Assembly: GCA_039720395.1 (NCBI GenBank)
Contig: CM077831.1
Location: forward strand, 31,783,695 to 31,847,694
From: Liquidambar formosana
Lineage: Eukaryota; Streptophyta; Magnoliopsida; Saxifragales; Altingiaceae
Direction of reading: 5' to 3'
Length of the DNA stretch: 64,000 nucleotides
Positions 34,381-45,689 of this stretch are shown here, piece by piece (the first letter of the stretch is position 1; each line of letters opens with the position of its first letter). The position numbers and the translations under genes are program-made. The notes under the pieces are model-generated. The model was not told where the DNA came from. It made no database searches and saw only the letters and a program-made list of their open reading frames with translations.

Positions 34381-37300
34381 AGTCTAGTGGTAGTCTAACC
34401 ATACATCTAATGGAAGTTCTTCCTTATAATGATTCTCATTGCACATGTGGGATGAAACCGTGCAAAAAGGATGTTAACTTAATGTACATTGTTCAGATTT
34501 GTTATTGTGCTTAAGAAATATAGCATGCTGCTTTGGTAGATGAGATCGAGATACATCGTGATAGAGGGACGTCCAACAGCTATGCTTTGCTCTTGAAGCA
34601 TAGCAACAAGTCCAGATTAAGGATCATAAAATATTTTTAAAATAATTTAAATTAAATATTAAAATCATTAAATAAAACTAACTTCAAAAATGTTTTACTT
34701 CGTATTAAAGTTGTGTGCGTGTCGATTTGAAACGCTTTAGAGAAAAATTATCAATTAATCAAAAAAATTTCCAACTCGCTGTCAAATCATGAATGCTAAA
34801 AATTGGTGGGTCGGTTATTTTTTTGGATGGTTTGTCACCAATGGTTTGTACGGGTTGTATCATATTCTTTTTATTTAGGGCATTTCTAATATATTAGATC
34901 TTAACTAATTAGTATGTTGCAAATAAATTAATAAATCAATAAAATATAATTATTTAAGGTGATTAAGTGAAGCTTAATATATACATATTTACATAGTATT
35001 TTAATTCAAAATATGAAAATTATGATTTTATGAGAAAAAAACAATTGAAGAATGTTGATGAAATTTGTGATAATTAACATCATTAAAGGTTAAAAACCCA
35101 AAACCTAACATCCTAATAAAATACTAATATATTTTTATGAAATTAGAGATATTTACTTTTTATAATTTCAAACATATATTATTAGGCGGGGTGGTTTGAC
35201 AAAATTTAACTCATCAACCAAATCAAACAACGAATTTTATTGTTCAACCTGTCCAAACCGTGACGCCTAAACTTTTAAACAACTTGAATCGGTGTGAAAT
35301 TGAGTGAATTAATTTGATTTGATGGATTGGACGATTTTTTACATATCCTACTGTGTATTAATTAAACGAACTCTATCATACATTGGCTTAATACGGCATT
35401 TGACATATCAGAATTTTGTGCTGTATAAAATAAACAGAGTAGAATCATTTTAAAAAACAAAAAAAAAAACATGGCAGGTCCCCTTACTTTGAAAATCTTA
35501 ATTAATTAATAATTGTTAATTGCCTTTTATGTCCTTATTGCTTTGTAATTGGAGGTGGAATTATTGGAGGGGTGGAAGATGAAGTGGGTCCCACCAAAAT
35601 GTACGGAATGGTTGCGACAGCACGCCACCTCCGTAAATTTAGGTTCGATTGTCTCTCCTCTATAATGGCTCCCCCTCCTTGAGCACCGAGCCCTGTTCCT
35701 GCCGTGGTCCTTCCTCTCTCTCCACCTTTTTATTATTTTTAGATTCTTTATTTATAAATCATTTTTTTTAATTTTTTTTATCACAGATATATTTATATGT
35801 GGTATTAACAAAAAGTTAGATTTCTCTATGTCACGTGCATACAGCTTTTCTGTATATCAGGGCCTTAAATAATCACCGACCATGACGATTGTCCGTACAC
35901 ATCATCTAAATCTTTTAATTTCTCACTGGGACATAATACACTGTGCCTATGTTGTCGATGACAACCAACTCACCAGCACCCTCTACCGTCCGATCAGTCT
36001 GCCTATTTTTCACTCTTGGCTGCCTTATTAGTCTAAATGAGTTTGACGGTCCATGATCGTGAAAATGTATCGATGAACAAACAAGTGTTGTACCTTGTTT
36101 ATTTGTAAGTAATCATGGGTTGTACCTTATTTATTTGTAAGTAATATAGTTAATTGAGCAAAGGCATGAAATATAATCTTTAATGCACTAATCCTTATAT
36201 AAGTTAGGTTAGGATATAAAGTAGAACTTCATAATTGAAATAGTTACCTCTAATTCATTATCGTGACTTGTGAAGAAGCTTTTCTATTTATAAATTAAGG
36301 AGAACAAATTCACTGAACGTGATTTAAAAAATTAAATCGTTGCTCTGAAAATGTGCTTACAAAAACTGTTTTCTGAAAATGTGGTCAAAACAACTCTTTG
36401 TAACTAAATTCATAAATATGTATTTGAAAACACAAGTAATTAATCACTATTAGAGTTTTGACCTTAAATTTGTGAGAGAGAGAAGAGAGAGAGTGAGACA
36501 GTGAGAGAGAGAGAGGAGGTAATTTTGAGTTTATGCGCGTACCCTTTGACCCTAATTCTTTTATCATGGATGGTTTGCATTGAACACATAAAACCATGCA
36601 ATGGCAAATCCCAATTATCTCGCAATTGCCACCCCTTTAAGTCAACACATGACATCTTAAGATGAGAAAAATAGATCATACAATGATAATGGTGACAGAT
36701 GAGTGTTACCTTCAATAATGTTTCCATTCTTTTAAAAACTGTATAAGACAAATAGGATATTTAGTCATTTTGCTTAATTAATATTCTTGACATGAGTAAA
36801 GTTAATGACCACGTTCGAATAATTAAACTTGGGATAAATCTCAATGATGACCTACTGTCAAAGAAAAAGTGTATAGCCAAATAAAAAATCTTTCACTTCT
36901 CAAGACACAAGTCTCATGAATTATCGTTCAAAACCTTAAAATTTAATTAATTAATAAGTGAACGCACGCGCGTAGACATTCATCATATGTAAAACACTAG
37001 CTTTCAGATATCTAATATTAACATATTAAACAATAATTACTCATTTGGTAAAACTAAATTAGCATGAAATTGAATGTGCAAAACGAGTGATAAGATGTAC
37101 AATATCACGAGGCTTCACCACTATCTATCACGAAAATGTATCTCTATAGCTTATCAACAAATACAATTCACAAGTGAAAATGAAATACATTGTTGGCACG
37201 TGGGAAAAATCGATCACCTTTGAATCTTTAAATGAAGTCTGGTATCAAAAAATAAGGCTGTAACTTAAGTAATTAATTCCACTCAATCCAACACCCAACT

Positions 37301-37899
37301 TGAAACCAGCAGGGCAACCTGCATGTGGGTAAGATTGGGTTCTCGTTTTCAAATGGCTGGGGTTCGGAAGTTCCTACATTGGACCAGTATATGTTTTGAG
37401 GCATCAAGCAGCCTGTCTCACCCCATGCCCAACTCTACAGCAAGTACCCAAGTACATAAATCATTTTTCATGCACTTGAAACGTATGTGGACCAGCAGAA
37501 GCTAAGGCCTAACAGTACGTGGACTCGTGGAGGTTGGAGCACAAACGTCCCCAGCCCCCCCTCTCCTCTTTTTATCTTCTCGATCCCTTCTTCGTCTGTT
37601 ATGTTGGTCTTTTTGTTTGGTATGGGAAACCATCACTATCAACATAATTATGCTCTTGCCCAAGCCCACTTGCCTTGAACCCCATCAAACCCATTTACCC
37701 ATTTCATATGTGCTCTTACACATTACAAAATTTATTTTGCTCATACATACTCCTGACCTGTATTCAAAACTCAAACCCATCCTAAATGGGCTAAGTGAAA
37801 TGTTAAGTAGTCCATTATAAATAATCATTTTTAGAATTTATTTATGAAGCTACCACATTAATTAAGATGAAGAGAGTTTAAGTAAACTTTTTCAACAGC
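34381..37899. other. Intergenic with an isolated promoter-like patch
   Basis: Mostly AT-rich. At about 35570-35730 there is a GC-richer patch with a TATAAT-like phrase (CCTCTATAATGG) and a CT-rich trailer, but no open frame follows. At 36087-36147 TTGTACCTT(G/A)TTTATTTG occurs twice, 32 bp apart. No gene recognised. Confidence 0.4.
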
Positions 37900-38730
37900 A
37901 GAGCATGAATCAAATCCATGGTGTATAGCTGAATGAGCCCCCATTGCCCCGCAGCATGCAGGCAAGGCGAGTGAGTTGAGAGATGGATGGGGCAGGCATA
38001 ATTAATGGCTTTACCGAGGCAGAACAGTGAAAAGTTAAACGGAGCGAGAAAGTGGAGACAGACAGAGAATACACTACAGTCCCCAACTCCCAACACACTC
38101 CACCAAAGCCCCTTCCCCTCCCACTCCTCCCTTTATTACATACACATCCTATATTTTTATTCCAAAGCTCTAAAAAAGAAAGCGGCGCTCTCAGAAACCC
38201 AAGGACTACCTCTCTGTCCCTCTGTCACTCTTACACCTCCCTCCCTATATGCCTATCTCCTACTCTACTTCCTTTTTTCAGCATCCCCACTCTCCTCTTT
38301 CTCTTTCCAAATTTATTTTCTGTTTATATCTCTGAACAGTCGTCTTTCTCTTATGCCAGTCCCAGATACGTTGCCTTCTCACGTACTCATGTGTGTGACG
38401 AGAGTGTAGATCACGCGCTAAGGGTAGAGAGTCGGGGAATGATTTTTTTTTTTTCTTTCTGTCCTCTCTCTCCTCCTATTGTAATACAGCGCAGATGTAG
38501 TTCATCGGCCACTTTCTCTCTCTCTCTCTCCTCTCTCTAGGTTTGGGGGGTGAATGTCGAGGTGCCTCGAGCCCTGTGAAAAATATGTCCACCGTCTCAA
38601 TAAAACCCGCGATCTCCCCGTACTTTTGGTTGCTTTCCTATACAATCACTCATCCTTTCTCGTTCCACACGCTCTTCATCTCACGCTCTACCCCCACGCG
38701 CCGGCACCTTTCCATGGGGAAAAAAACTTG
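37900..38730 (+). other. CT-rich, GC-elevated promoter/leader-like island without a recognisable gene
   Basis: This block is much less AT-rich than its flanks and has CT tracts (38460-38538). Several overlapping open frames of up to about 160 codons (Pro/Ser/Leu/Phe-rich) follow from the pyrimidine bias. The frame from 38554 (MSRCLEPCEKYVHRLNKTRD and on) is the most protein-like but matches no family I know and runs into poly-T. It could be a leader of a non-coding transcript, a decayed first exon, or a promoter captured by a transposon. Confidence 0.3.
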
Positions 38731-41229
38731 ATGGTACTACAAAAGCCCCCTGCATCAAAATTTTTTTTTTTTTTAAATTTTATTCAATGGTAAGCTCTGG
38801 CAGTAGAATAAATACTCTGATAATAAGAAGTTTAGGTGGTCCACTTTGTGGCCTAGGGGATTTTGGATGACCCCTCCACAAAAAAAATAAAAAAAAACCA
38901 AAGAGTTGTCGGTAGAGTTACATTTATTAAGGTTCAAAACCTGTCCAATGAAAAAAAAAAAAAAAAAAAAAAAAAGTGGTCCTAAGATTTTGGAAGAAAA
39001 CCGTGTTCGAAAACCATGGGGAAAAATTTTATTGGATGAATGAAGTCTCAAGCTTACAAAAGAAAAATTAGGAGGAATTGGAGCTTTCAAAAGAGAAGAT
39101 ATTATTAATGGACCTAAAAAAATTAGATTAGTTTGTATTCACAATGTCAGATGATTTTTAAGTGAAACTATTAGTTTTTTTTTATTTAAAAATTTTCCTA
39201 GACGTTGCATATATTTATATTTTATTTTCTCAATAAGATTGAACTTATCAAACATTAGTGAAATTAAAATAAAAAAATAATTTAACGATTAATTGACTAA
39301 ATTTTTATTTTTCTCCAAAGCTTCCTAAATTAGGTCAAGAAAAGATAAACTGTAAATTAAACCAAAATTGGTACAGTCCATAGAATCATAAAGGGAGGCA
39401 TGTTAAAACATTTTTAATGCAAAATTGCAATCCCACCCATATATTATAAGGTCCTGGTTACCTTTAATAATTCTTTTTTTTTTTTTAGGTCTTTCAAAGT
39501 TAGGTGTACTTAATGGAGCCATGTTTAGGTGTCAAAAAAGTAGCAATTTGTCGACCTTTTTTAGGCACAATACAATGACCATATTAGTCAAGTCCACCTC
39601 TCTTAAAAGTCTCATAACCACCCAAATCTTAGTTGTTTAGTCATTTTTCAAAGTCCTAACCCTCCCTAATTTTCATGAAGACCATGATTTAGGCTAAACC
39701 TAAATTATTGTCTTCGTTGAGGGGGTGGGAGGACCAATGTGACAATGTTAGAATTAAGATTTAATTTTCCCCTACCCTCCAAAAAAATAAATAAATAAAT
39801 AAATGGGACCCATGAAGAAAAGAGGAACTGGGGCGAGTGGATATGGCGCGTGGGGTGGGAGGTTTGTGTTGGGTTTTTGGGAGGTGTGTCTTTGGATTTG
39901 GTGTTAAAACTGCAAAAAGAGAAGCCTAAAAATCCTTCCTACTGTCGCCTAGGTGAAGATGGGGGAGTATAGTACACGTGTCAAGATGTGAATGGATATG
40001 TTTTGGAAGAGGTCACGGACGGCCGTTCCAGACCAGATCCGGGAATTATACATTTTTGGAAGGCAGAGCAGTGGGCCTCTGCATCATCAGTACATTCTCC
40101 TTAAAAGGTCCACACCGTTGGATCCAGTTAACAAACCCACTTGTTGCTCTAATTTCTACGTCCCCATTTATGCACCAATCTCTTCGCACCACGTGTCATA
40201 CATCTTTCTTTCTCTCTTTTTCTTTTTCTTTTCTTTTATCCCTATAAACTCATAAACTTATGTTGTGGATAAAAAATGAATTTCTCTGCCGTAGAAAAGA
40301 TTTGGGTTAAAGATAAAATTTTAATGTCAAATTATGGTAAGAGCAATAGTAGTGAATAAAGTTAAAATTTCATCTTAATTCAAATCTTTCTTGTAAATCC
40401 CTCGTCTAAACCTATTTTCATAGTACAATTCTTTCGTACGATTTTATTTATTTAATTTATGAGGCAAACAGTATGATATTTTAGTGATAATTTTCTAATT
40501 TGGTGAGTAAAGGGTCTCGGATTCCAATTTATAAATGAGCAATGATACTCAAATAGAAAGAAGATAATCAAATAAGCCACTGAAAAAATAATCCCAAATA
40601 GAATGTTTATTTTAAGCCTTTTTATTAGATTGTAGTAAAATTTTTGAATTTCAAATTTCAAAAGGAAAAAAAATGTTGTCGTTGATGTGGTTTGCTGCAT
40701 CAATTGTAGTGGTTTTAACTAACCGTATAGCCAAGGATGGCCGCGAGTCCAGTGAGCCACTAGCACTTGTTTTGGTCTGGGCTTGGGCTTCTTTAGGTCT
40801 GCGTAATTTTTTTGGGCTCAGGCTCAGAGCCTCAGATACTTGGTATTCAACCCTAATTTGACTCGGGTTGAAATTGGGCCTACATAGTGCAATTACTTCT
40901 GTGGGTTGGCCCAGATCTAGCCCAGTGCATAGCTGCCTTTGCCATAAAGGCACAAGCCACTTGCTTCTGGTTTGTTTCGGAACATATTTTACTCTATATT
41001 ATTGGTACGACAATTTTAATTAACTTTTTTTTCCCCTGGAAAATTCTATTTAAAATCAAAATGCAAAATGGTATTTCTCCTAATCTCTCTTAACCTAGTG
41101 ACATTCTTTTCACTTGTTGAGTGAGAGAATTTGGGTTCAATATTATAGAGAAGTATTAACACCCATTTATTGATATTAGAAGATGGGGTTAGGGGTTCAA
41201 TATTATGGACCCATCCCTCTTCTCTCTTT
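38731..41229. other. Intergenic with poly-T/poly-A runs and a second GC-richer island
   Basis: Homopolymer runs lie at 38761-38774 and 38949-38974. At about 39820-40215 the DNA is GC-elevated and contains CACGTG (39976) and CACGTG-TC (40191), but no coding frame. At 40735-40940 repeated GGGCTTGGGCTT/TTGGGCCT phrases suggest repeat debris. No gene recognised. Confidence 0.4.
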
Positions 41230-41720
41230 AAAATGTATCTAAGCTCAATGGCTTGAAATGTGTTCCAACCTAAGAATTTACTAGATGTATAGATCTAAAG
41301 GTGTCAAATAATTTGGAACGACGATTGAACTTGAATTATTTGAAAGGTATTCGAACCTGATGACTTGAAAGGTGTCTGAACCTAAAAATTGTCTGAACGA
41401 ACTGATTTGAAAGGTATCTAAACCTAATGACTTGAGAGGTGTCTGAACCTTAAAGGGCCTGAACTAAATGATCTGAAAGGTCTTTAAACCTAATGACTTG
41501 AAAGGTGTTTGAACTGATTCGAAAAGTGTCTGAACTTAAAAAGTCTCTAACTCTAATCATATGAAAGATGCTTAAAAACTATTTGAATTACTTAAGTTGA
41601 AAAACATTTGAACCTAATGATTTAAAGTGTGTTTCATCCTAATGGTGTACGAACCTAATGATTTAAAACATATTTTAACTTAACGATTTAAAAGATACCT
41701 AAACCTAATTATTCGAACTC
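41230..41720 (+). repeat. Degenerate minisatellite, unit about 22-27 bp
   Basis: About twenty diverged copies of a phrase close to CTAATGACTTGAAAGGTGTC followed by TGAAC cover nearly 500 bp. Copies at 41350-41500 are the most regular and the ends decay. No open frame crosses it, so it is non-coding. Confidence 0.75.
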
Positions 41721-41854
41721 ATGGCATGTCCCCTATATAGGTATAAGATAATTATTTATTTAATTTACAAATTTTACTTATCTAAAAGTATCTTAGGGTT
41801 CAAAATATCATAACATTCTCGTATGTAAAACAAACCCCCTCTCCCCCACCATTG

Positions 41855-41893
41855 CCATCGCCGCCGCCGCCGCCACCACCACCACCGGCGGCA
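41855..41893 (+). repeat. (GCC)n/(ACC)n triplet run
   Basis: CGCCGCCGCCGCCG passes into CACCACCACCACC and then GGCGGC. It is an isolated GC-rich triplet run in AT-rich DNA with no coding frame around it. Confidence 0.7.
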
Positions 41894-42346
41894 AAAAAAG
41901 AAAAAGGAAAAATGTCATTTTAGAATAGAAGAAAGTTCAAGTGAGCTCGAGTGAGGGTTAGAGCAGGCCTTCATGGGTCAGTTAAAGACTTAAAGCAGCA
42001 AATCTCTGATCGACTTTGACTACAAAACCTCATGCCTGGCTTGAGAAGAGTTTCGAATGTGTTTGAACATAGGGATCTCCATGCTTTTTGAAAAAGGGCC
42101 TTTGTTGCTCCAACATATATGGGCTCTAATGGGCCGAATATAGCGTCATGCTTGATCAAAAGTCCCAATGGGCTTTCAATGTGGTTATTTATAGGCAAAC
42201 CTACTGCTTCATTTGAACCATAATTATGGGATAAGAATGCTTCAGAAAGTGGGTCCTTAAGGTTCCGAGTAGGGATCCGATGGGCTTTTTGGGCTTCAAT
42301 AGACCGCTAAACTTTGAACATTTATAAGCCATATCTCACCACTGAA

Positions 42347-42750
42347 GGGAACGGCTACTGCAACCCCACTTTTTTTTTTATCAAATCCCTCATTTTGTTT
42401 TGGTTTTTAAGATTTTATGCCGAATATAAAAGGTTTTACAAAGACCGGTTGCACTGTCTACTAGAAAACATCATTTCGAACAACTTTGCAGAAGAAAGTT
42501 TTTTCAAAATCTATTGTTTAATTAGAATTTTTGGCAAAAAATAAAATAAATACTATAAATGGTTAAAAAGTCTACTTAAACGATAGATTTTGAAAAACTT
42601 TTCATTTACAAAGTTGTTCAAAATGATGTTTTATAATGGACAAATCGGTTGGTTTTTGTAAAAACCTTTTATATTTGCAAAAAACCTTAAAAACCTAAAG
42701 GATGAGGGCGTGTGATAAAAAATTAAGTGGGGTTGCAATAGCCGTTTCCC
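42347..42750. mobile_element. Long-TIR MITE, probably Mutator-like (404 bp)
   Basis: The left end GGGAACGGCTACTGCAACCC and the inverted right end GGGAAACGGCTATTGCAACC start inverted arms that stay alignable for roughly 180 bp each, down to the matching TTTTTCAAAATCTAT. Long arms starting with G, and 9-bp flanks ACCACTGAA (42338-42346) and ACTACTAAA (42751-42759) that match at 7 of 9 positions, fit a Mutator-like insertion. There is no coding capacity. The whole element could fold into one hairpin. Confidence 0.7.
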
Positions 42751-43480
42751 ACTACTAAATTGAAGACATCTCAGTGGGCCTCTTTTTATTTTTATTTTTT
42801 AAATAATTTTTTTTTAATATATATAAACCCCTGATAAACATGAGAATGGATAATACAGAGCATATAAATTTAATTAGTTTTATTTTGTGAGTGGAAAATT
42901 TTGACCAAGCTTGACTTGAAGATGGAGGAAAAATTAATCCGTGTGTTTTCCCATCAAATTTAGAAAGAGAAATTAAACTTCCTCCCTTGTGCCAAACCAA
43001 GCAATTAACCAAAAGTTCTAGGAAGTACCACCTAAAAGCCTCAACCCTAACTTCAATACATTAATTCAAAGTTAGATAAGCGAAAAATGATCACCAACCC
43101 TCTAACTTCAATGCATCAACAGCCTTTTTTCCAAACCCCTAAAGATAGTATTATCTGATTTATTAATATACTTATCCTATATCAAAAACCTGTGGCATTG
43201 AATAGTGCAGTTTTCCTCCAGTGCAGACTGAGTTTGATGCCATATGTATGATCTTGGAGAGGTTATTTTTTGAGTTAACATTGAATGCCAACATTTCTTC
43301 ACTAAAAGATTGAGTGAAAAGGATGATGAATAATTTAAATCTCATCTTCATGAAAGGATTTAGAAAATAAAAAAATTTCACGAAATGGATCAAACTTACA
43401 AACTTCTTCAAACTCTTTGCTAGTATAACTTTAGATTCAGATTTGGTTTCTTATAAAGAAATTGAGGGCCCGTTTGGTTG

Positions 43481-43523
43481 TCCAATTCGAAATTTCTTGA
43501 ATTATCTAATTTCGAATTGGACA
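43481..43523. repeat. Perfect 15-bp inverted repeat
   Basis: GTCCAATTCGAAATT is followed after about 13 bp by AATTTCGAATTGGAC. It lies just after GGGCCCGTTTGGTTG, a phrase common at plant DNA-transposon ends, so it may be one terminus of a MITE whose other end I did not find. Confidence 0.6.
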
Positions 43524-44477
43524 TCAAAAAAGGCGTTCAGAGAATGCCTCTAGCTAGTTAGCAATTTACTAAAAAAGTAACATATATATATTTTTTTAAA
43601 AGAACAAATTAAATGTTTGAAGGCTTATTTTTCTTTCAAAAATTCAAGCAAAGGACCTCATGAAATAGTATTCCAGTTAGACAATCAACTTATAAGATCT
43701 AAAGTAAAAAACAAGGACTAAATTTGGAACTAATAAAAAAAAAAAAAAGAGAGAGACTAAATAGTCTGATAAAACTTAGATTGATCGTGTGGAATTAATA
43801 TATCTTTGAGGGTAACATTGAATTCAGCAAGTTAAAATGTACCAAACAAAGGACCTCATTATTTTCTTTTTCCCTTCAATTTTTTCTTGGTTTCTTGTGA
43901 GTTAACACATAATCAAGAAATTTATTACCTATGTCAATCAGACACATGATGATAGACCTAATCGCCTGTAAGAAGAGGTTGCAACTAATGCCACCATTGG
44001 AAAGAGTAACAAAATTATAAAACATGAGCATGCTAATCTACACTTCTTATACCATATGCAAACTCAAATTGACCAATAACCCAAGTATTAACTCAAATCA
44101 ATCAAAGGTCTAAAGTTATATTAGAAGGAATTTTAATTTGAGAAGAGGATTATTTATTTGTGCTTTGTAAAATTAATTTTGTTTAGTAAGAAATGGTTCA
44201 ATTAACATTCATGCAGGTTGATGAAATGCATTTAATAGAAACTTCATACATCAAAAAAGATCAACCAGAGACACGTCCGAACATTAGTTCTAAATTCATC
44301 GGTATCAACCATTGATATATCATTTTGTACAATATAAACAAACTAAAGCGATTAAAAATGAAAAGCTAGGCCATTAATTAGTACTAATCAGTATCTATTT
44401 ATCTGTCTTCTTCGTTTTCTATTTCACAATTGGTATAAAGAAAAAAACAAAAAACTACTTATTCAAAAAATGATAAA

Positions 44478-45093
44478 TTAGGCTTCCCGCTCTTTCTGTT
44501 TCCACTCCAACCCTAAAAATCTGCAGGGCGAAAACCTAATCTTATACTCCGAAATGGTCTCAAGTTTAGGTGACCAAACTTGCTCTTTAGACCCAACAAG
44601 CTGATCGTAGTGCTTTTGCAACTCCGGTGTGCTACAAAGAAAACCATTTGTAGGACTACTAGTACTAGACCCACTTTCTTTACCTCTATTGATGAGTCTC
44701 ATTAGAAATTCGGGTACCACCTTGATCAAAACTCTCCCATTTTCGCCCTTGATGTACTCGAACGGGCACTCCCCGCTAAAATTGATGGGGGCCGATTTAG
44801 ACCCACCAGAGCCCAAGGCCGCAAGCGAGGATGCAGAGAGAATATTGCATGCAAAGCCGTCGATGGGAAGGACGAAGTAGGTTTGTCCTGTCATGAGCTC
44901 ATCGTCGATGGCTAGGGCAGGAATCGGGTGGCCGATGAAGAAAGAGTCTGCATGGCAAACCATCTTGTCTGGAAACTCAAACATGATCTCTCCGGCTATT
45001 CTTCTGCCTGTTAGAATCCTTGTGGTTCCTTCTGAAAAGACTAGTTTCACTGATGACTTGGTGTGCTGAAAACATGGAGAAACTGCATTGCCC

Positions 45094-45095
<2 letters not shown>
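44478..45095 (-). CDS. DUF4228 / PADRE-domain protein, 205 aa
   Basis: A single uninterrupted frame. The protein starts MGNAVSPCF: Gly2 and the MGN context form an N-myristoylation signal with a nearby Cys8 that could be palmitoylated, so membrane attachment is likely (inference). The domain follows in the usual order: VKLVFSEGTTRILTG (16-30), GEIMFEFPDKMVCHADSFFI (35-54), the hallmark DDELMTGQTYFVLP (64-77), a low-complexity linker around 125-150, and a C-terminal KIRFSPCRF motif near residue 190. These features define plant DUF4228/PADRE proteins, a family induced by pathogens and abiotic stress; the biochemical role is unknown. Length is normal for the family. The ATG is directly preceded by a 37-bp (CT)n run with a TATA box about 105 bp upstream. 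The gene stands alone in a transposon-rich region. Confidence 0.92.
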
Positions 45096-45134
<39 letters not shown>

Positions 45135-45208
45135 GAAATAGGTTAATGGTTAGCTGTTGGCTGGTGATGTTGGGTGGAGAAGAGAGGAGGAAGGGTTTTA
45201 TATATATA
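45096..45208 (-). promoter_or_regulatory. Core promoter and (CT)n leader of the DUF4228 gene
   Basis: On the minus strand TATATATAAAAC (45197-45208) is a strong TATA box. About 65 bp downstream begins a CT run (45096-45132) that abuts the start codon with no intervening base. The predicted leader is short and nearly half microsatellite, so its length should vary between alleles. Confidence 0.55.
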
Positions 45209-45421
45209 CATATAAGGGAGAAGGATTGACTTGGAGAAAGTCTAGGTTTTGGAACTTGTAGGGTTAGAAGGGCCGGGTCGGTGGTCAGCCATGCCGGCTT
45301 TGAACAGCTATCTGTAATTAGTGGTGTCCCTAAACCTGTCCCTAGACTTACATGTTACTCCAACGCATCAAAAAGTCATTTTATACTTTAAAACTGCGGT
45401 GGCCATGACGATGTAGGGTTA

Positions 45422-45685
45422 CTCTTCCGTTTTAAATTGATGGTCCTTTTTCGAAAAGACACGTATTTAAAAAAAAAAAAAAAAGCCTATTAAATGCTTT
45501 TACATTCTAATTTTACCATTAAATGTGTAAAATATTAAAAAAAGAAAAGGAAAAAGAGAATACCATTTTAAAAGGTAATTTAGAAAATGAATAAAAAAAT
45601 AATAATAACTTTTGAAATATGACGATAATTTTAGAAATATATCACAAAAGAAAAATAGGACCATTTATTTAGGAACATGAATGAA
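45422..45685. mobile_element. Stowaway-type MITE, copy 2 (264 bp, diverged)
   Basis: Colinear with the copy at 3785-4048, sharing TTTCGAAAA, CACGT, TATTAAATG, TTAAATGTGTAAAA, TTTTAAAGGTA, AAATGAATAAAAAAA and TTTATTTAGGAACA in the same order. The left end is CTCTTCCGTTTTAAATTGAT and the right end has decayed. Flanking TA dinucleotides are at 45420-45421 and 45686-45687. Same orientation and length as copy 1, but much more mutated. It lies about 0.2 kb upstream of the DUF4228 promoter. Confidence 0.75.
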
Positions 45686-45689
45686 TATT

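Noticed and set aside
38052..38540. 162-codon open frame
   Set aside because: Pro/Ser/Leu-rich translation of pyrimidine-rich DNA, open in more than one frame, with no domain and no codon bias.
40724..40745. AGCCAAGGATGG, resembling the start of miR169
   Set aside because: The match ends after about 11 bases and no complementary arm is nearby to form a precursor.
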